From Apostichopus japonicus (Eukaryota > Echinodermata > Holothuroidea > Aspidochirotida > Stichopodidae), in NCBI RefSeq assembly GCF_037975245.1, contig NC_092582.1, positions 5,620,001-5,684,000 on the forward strand: 64,000 nucleotides of DNA, in the 5' to 3' direction. The number at the start of each line of letters is the position of its first letter. Positions within the stretch are counted from its first letter, which is position 1. Positions 61,699-64,000 of the stretch are shown here, piece by piece. The notes beneath the pieces were generated by a model. The model saw only the letters and a program-made list of their open reading frames with translations, was not told the DNA's origin and did no database searches. The translations under genes were made by a program, and so were the position numbers.

Positions 61699-64000
61699 TT
61701 AGGAAATACAGTATGTTGGCTTTCCATTAGTCTTGAGATAACGCCTTCCGGTGCAGGAGGAAGTTGCCCAGTAGCCCATGTAATTGCAACAGCCAAACAC
61801 ACCGCCACAGGAGGTACATTGACCTGCCTCATAATTAGCCCAGGAGCTGCAGTCATATGACGTAAACTTACAGGTTGTTGCCAGGATGCTCTCGGCGTAG
61901 TAGTTCTTCACTTTACTGTGACTGCAGGATGCAATGTCGGTCAAACAGTTTGGCTGGGAGGATCCACCATTGGGATAAAAGTCCACGTGACCCATCTGAA
62001 ATTTTGAAAACGAAGTATAAGTGATCCTCTCGTATAGAGTGTATTATTTCAACTTTAATTTGTTATAGCAAATAAATGCAGGGCCGTAACCTTTCAAGGG
62101 TTGGGGTGGGGTGGGGGGTGGGGGGCATCAGTTTAAAGAGAGACACATCTTACGGTCTACCCGTTATTTTCTTGCTCCTTTATTTTATAAAGGTTTTGTG
62201 AGGAAGCAGCACATAATGTTTTACATTTTTACATAACTCCTTTGTTTACATCCCTAATATGGTAATAACTTACATCAGTTGATGACCCGTATGTGTCATC
62301 ATCGGTATGGATGTTGTCGACAAAGTCGGCGTCGGATGGATCAAGACGACATCCAGAGTTGGACTCGCCGGAAAATCCTGGACCAGCGGGATCCAAACCT
62401 ATCATCAAATAATTCAAATGAGTTGGTCGTTTGACTAAAATAATTGCATCTATACAACATTTTTGGTTATCGAATCTATAACATATACAATTGACAAAAT
62501 TCACCAACATGCTACTTTATGTTGCCATAAAAATTGAAGTGCAGAAAGTTACCTTATAGTCAAGCTAACATAAAGAGCAAACCACACAATTGATTTAAGA
62601 ATTTATGTCACAGCGACTTAAAAGGCCATAAATCCTTCGGACTATACTTATGTGTATAGTTCGTGTTACATTATAATGCATAAACATATATTATAGATAC
62701 ATTTTCATCCTCCAACAGATTTCGAGCCCCAGAAAACTCCCATCTTCCCTCTACTACCCCCCCCCCACCCCCTTGAACAATTATAGTAGCCCTGCTTTGT
62801 ACTGGTTGTTTACTGTCTACCCGTTCAATGTTTGCTGTTTGCTGCTGTTTGCTTACTGATACACTTGTGTGCTCTAATCATCAAATACAAAACGCATTTA
62901 AAATCTGCATCCACAGCGATGCAGTAAAACTGTCTATGTCCAGTAGTAAAGACATATACTACCTGCTGTGTTAAATTAAAATTGACTGCAAGGCATACCC
63001 GTGATACCTCTGTCCTGTGTCCAGTATTCAAGGCATACCTGTGATACCTCTGACTGTTAGGTAATGTTGTGTCCAGTATAAAAAAGCAAACCTGTGATAC
63101 CTCTGACAGCTACCGTAATGATGTGTTCAGTATAAAAGGCATACCTGTGATACCTCTGACTGTTAGGTAATGATGTGTCCAGTATTAAAAGGCATACCTC
63201 TGATACCTCTAACAGCTAGGTAATGTTGTGTCCAGTATGAAAGGTATACCTGTGATACCTCTGACACTTAGGTAATGCTGTGTCCAGTATTAAATGAATA
63301 CGTGTGGTACCTCTGACAGGTAGGTAATGCTGTATCCATAATTAACGACATACCTGTGATAATTCTGGCAGTTACAGGTAATGCTGTGTCCCGTATTAAC
63401 GACATACCTGTCATACCTCTGACAGTTAGGTGCTGTGTCCAGTATAAAACGGCATGCCCATGATACCTTTGACAGCTTCCGTAATGATGTGTTCAGTATA
63501 AAAGGCATACCCGTGATACATCTGACTGTTAGGTAATGCTGTGCCCAGTATTGAAGACATACCTGTGATACCTCTAACAGCGAGGTATTGTTGTGTCCAG
63601 TATGAAAGGCATACCTGCGATACCTCTGACAGCTAGGTAATGTTGCGTCGAGTATTGAAGGCATACATGTGATACCTCTGAATGTTAGGTAATGATGTAT
63701 CAAGTATTAAAGACATACCTGTAATACCTCTGACACTTAGGTAATATACTAAAATAATAATATACATATGATATAGTGCATTTTCAATTCTATGTGAACA
63801 ATATCAAACACGTACCTGTGATACGACTGACTGTGTATCCTTTGTTCTTCAAAGCTTCTCCGGCATATCCTGATGCGTGAGCACCCAGGCTGTGTCCAGC
63901 TAACTCGATTTTGGAGAAACTCTGTCCAAGTCCTTCGGCAAAAATGGCGATTTGGTTTCCTACAACTCTGATGTTCTGCCTGGCCTTGTTGTAGTTTGCG
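61699..64000 (-). CDS. Pancreatic-lipase-family triacylglycerol lipase (5' end outside window)
   Basis: Secreted-type serine lipase. Coding exons on the minus strand: 64000-63816 (partial), 62398-62274, 61995-61699, all joined GT..AG in one frame. The triad is visible: Ser in AGHSLGAH, Asp in ITGLDPAGP (split across the 63816/62398 junction), and His in CSHSKVKNYYAES. RLDPSDADFVDNIHTD and MGHVDFYPNGG are family hallmarks. Ten or so Cys in the last exon suggest disulfides and secretion. The protein stops at KPTYCIS straight after the catalytic domain, so the C-terminal PLAT domain of vertebrate pancreatic lipase is absent, as in many invertebrate digestive lipases and phospholipase A1-like members. 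Whether it is a lipase or phospholipase cannot be told. The intron 62399-63815 carries a minisatellite. Confidence 0.93.
62990..63752. repeat. 52-bp minisatellite, about 15 copies, resembling the adjacent donor site
   Basis: Unit of roughly 48-54 bp, plus strand 'aggcatacctgtgatacctc' then 'tgacagttaggtaatg.tgtgtccagtattaa'. On the coding (minus) strand each unit has 'gtcagaggtatcacag/gtatg', against the real exon end 'gtcagtcgtatcacag/gtacg' at 63816. Copies differ by point changes and small indels. The minus-strand open frame across it (63703-63290) is a by-product of the unit and not a gene. Confidence 0.9.

Noticed and set aside
63290-63703. 137-codon minus-strand open frame with repetitive peptide
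   Set aside because: It is the translation of the 52-bp minisatellite units in a lipase intron; there is no independent coding evidence.
62990-63752. Regular repeats considered as a CRISPR array
   Set aside because: Units are head-to-tail without unique spacers, and the context is a eukaryotic intron.

Overview
This is an animal nuclear genome window. Genes are split into many short exons with GT..AG introns, intergenic DNA is AT-rich, and tRNA-derived SINEs, hAT-type DNA transposon remnants and long G-runs are abundant. The protein set (INPP5E, ANAPC5, an animal glutamine synthetase, an intronless rhodopsin-like receptor, an invertebrate-type pancreatic-lipase homologue) and the repeat style suggest a marine invertebrate. 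An echinoderm such as a sea cucumber is my best guess, but this is inference and not proven by the sequence.

Layout. (1) 697-14472 (+): the 3' twelve coding exons of an inositol polyphosphate 5-phosphatase of INPP5E type, ending in a CAAX box; its 5' end lies outside the window. (2) 18025-34012 (+): eighteen coding exons of ANAPC5, an APC/C subunit, probably complete. (3) About 34.4-44.5 kb: a repeat-dominated intergenic region with several hAT-like elements, some with perfect 8-bp target duplications, one nested in another, plus a U2-snRNA-like fragment. (4) 44649-50916 (+): a complete six-coding-exon glutamine synthetase gene. (5) 51-58.4 kb: intergenic DNA with further small transposons, one of which carries a Penelope-like retroelement fragment. 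(6) 58443-59699 (+): a single-exon rhodopsin-class GPCR with unusual key positions. (7) 61699-64000 (-): the 3' three coding exons of a lipase with an intact Ser-Asp-His triad and no PLAT domain; its 5' end is beyond the window.

The genes do not form a pathway; they are ordinary neighbours. The most striking non-genic signal is recurrent. In three places an intron contains duplications of adjoining exon or exon-edge sequence with splice-site-like motifs: the 1.5-kb ANAPC5 intron with arrays derived from both flanking exon edges, a pseudo-exon copy in another ANAPC5 intron, and the 52-bp minisatellite in a lipase intron. A second signal is a set of hammerhead-ribozyme-like motifs, two in ANAPC5 introns and one beside the Penelope-like fragment. 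Exon boundaries were assigned by reading-frame continuity, GT..AG sites and remembered family similarity; no alignment was run.
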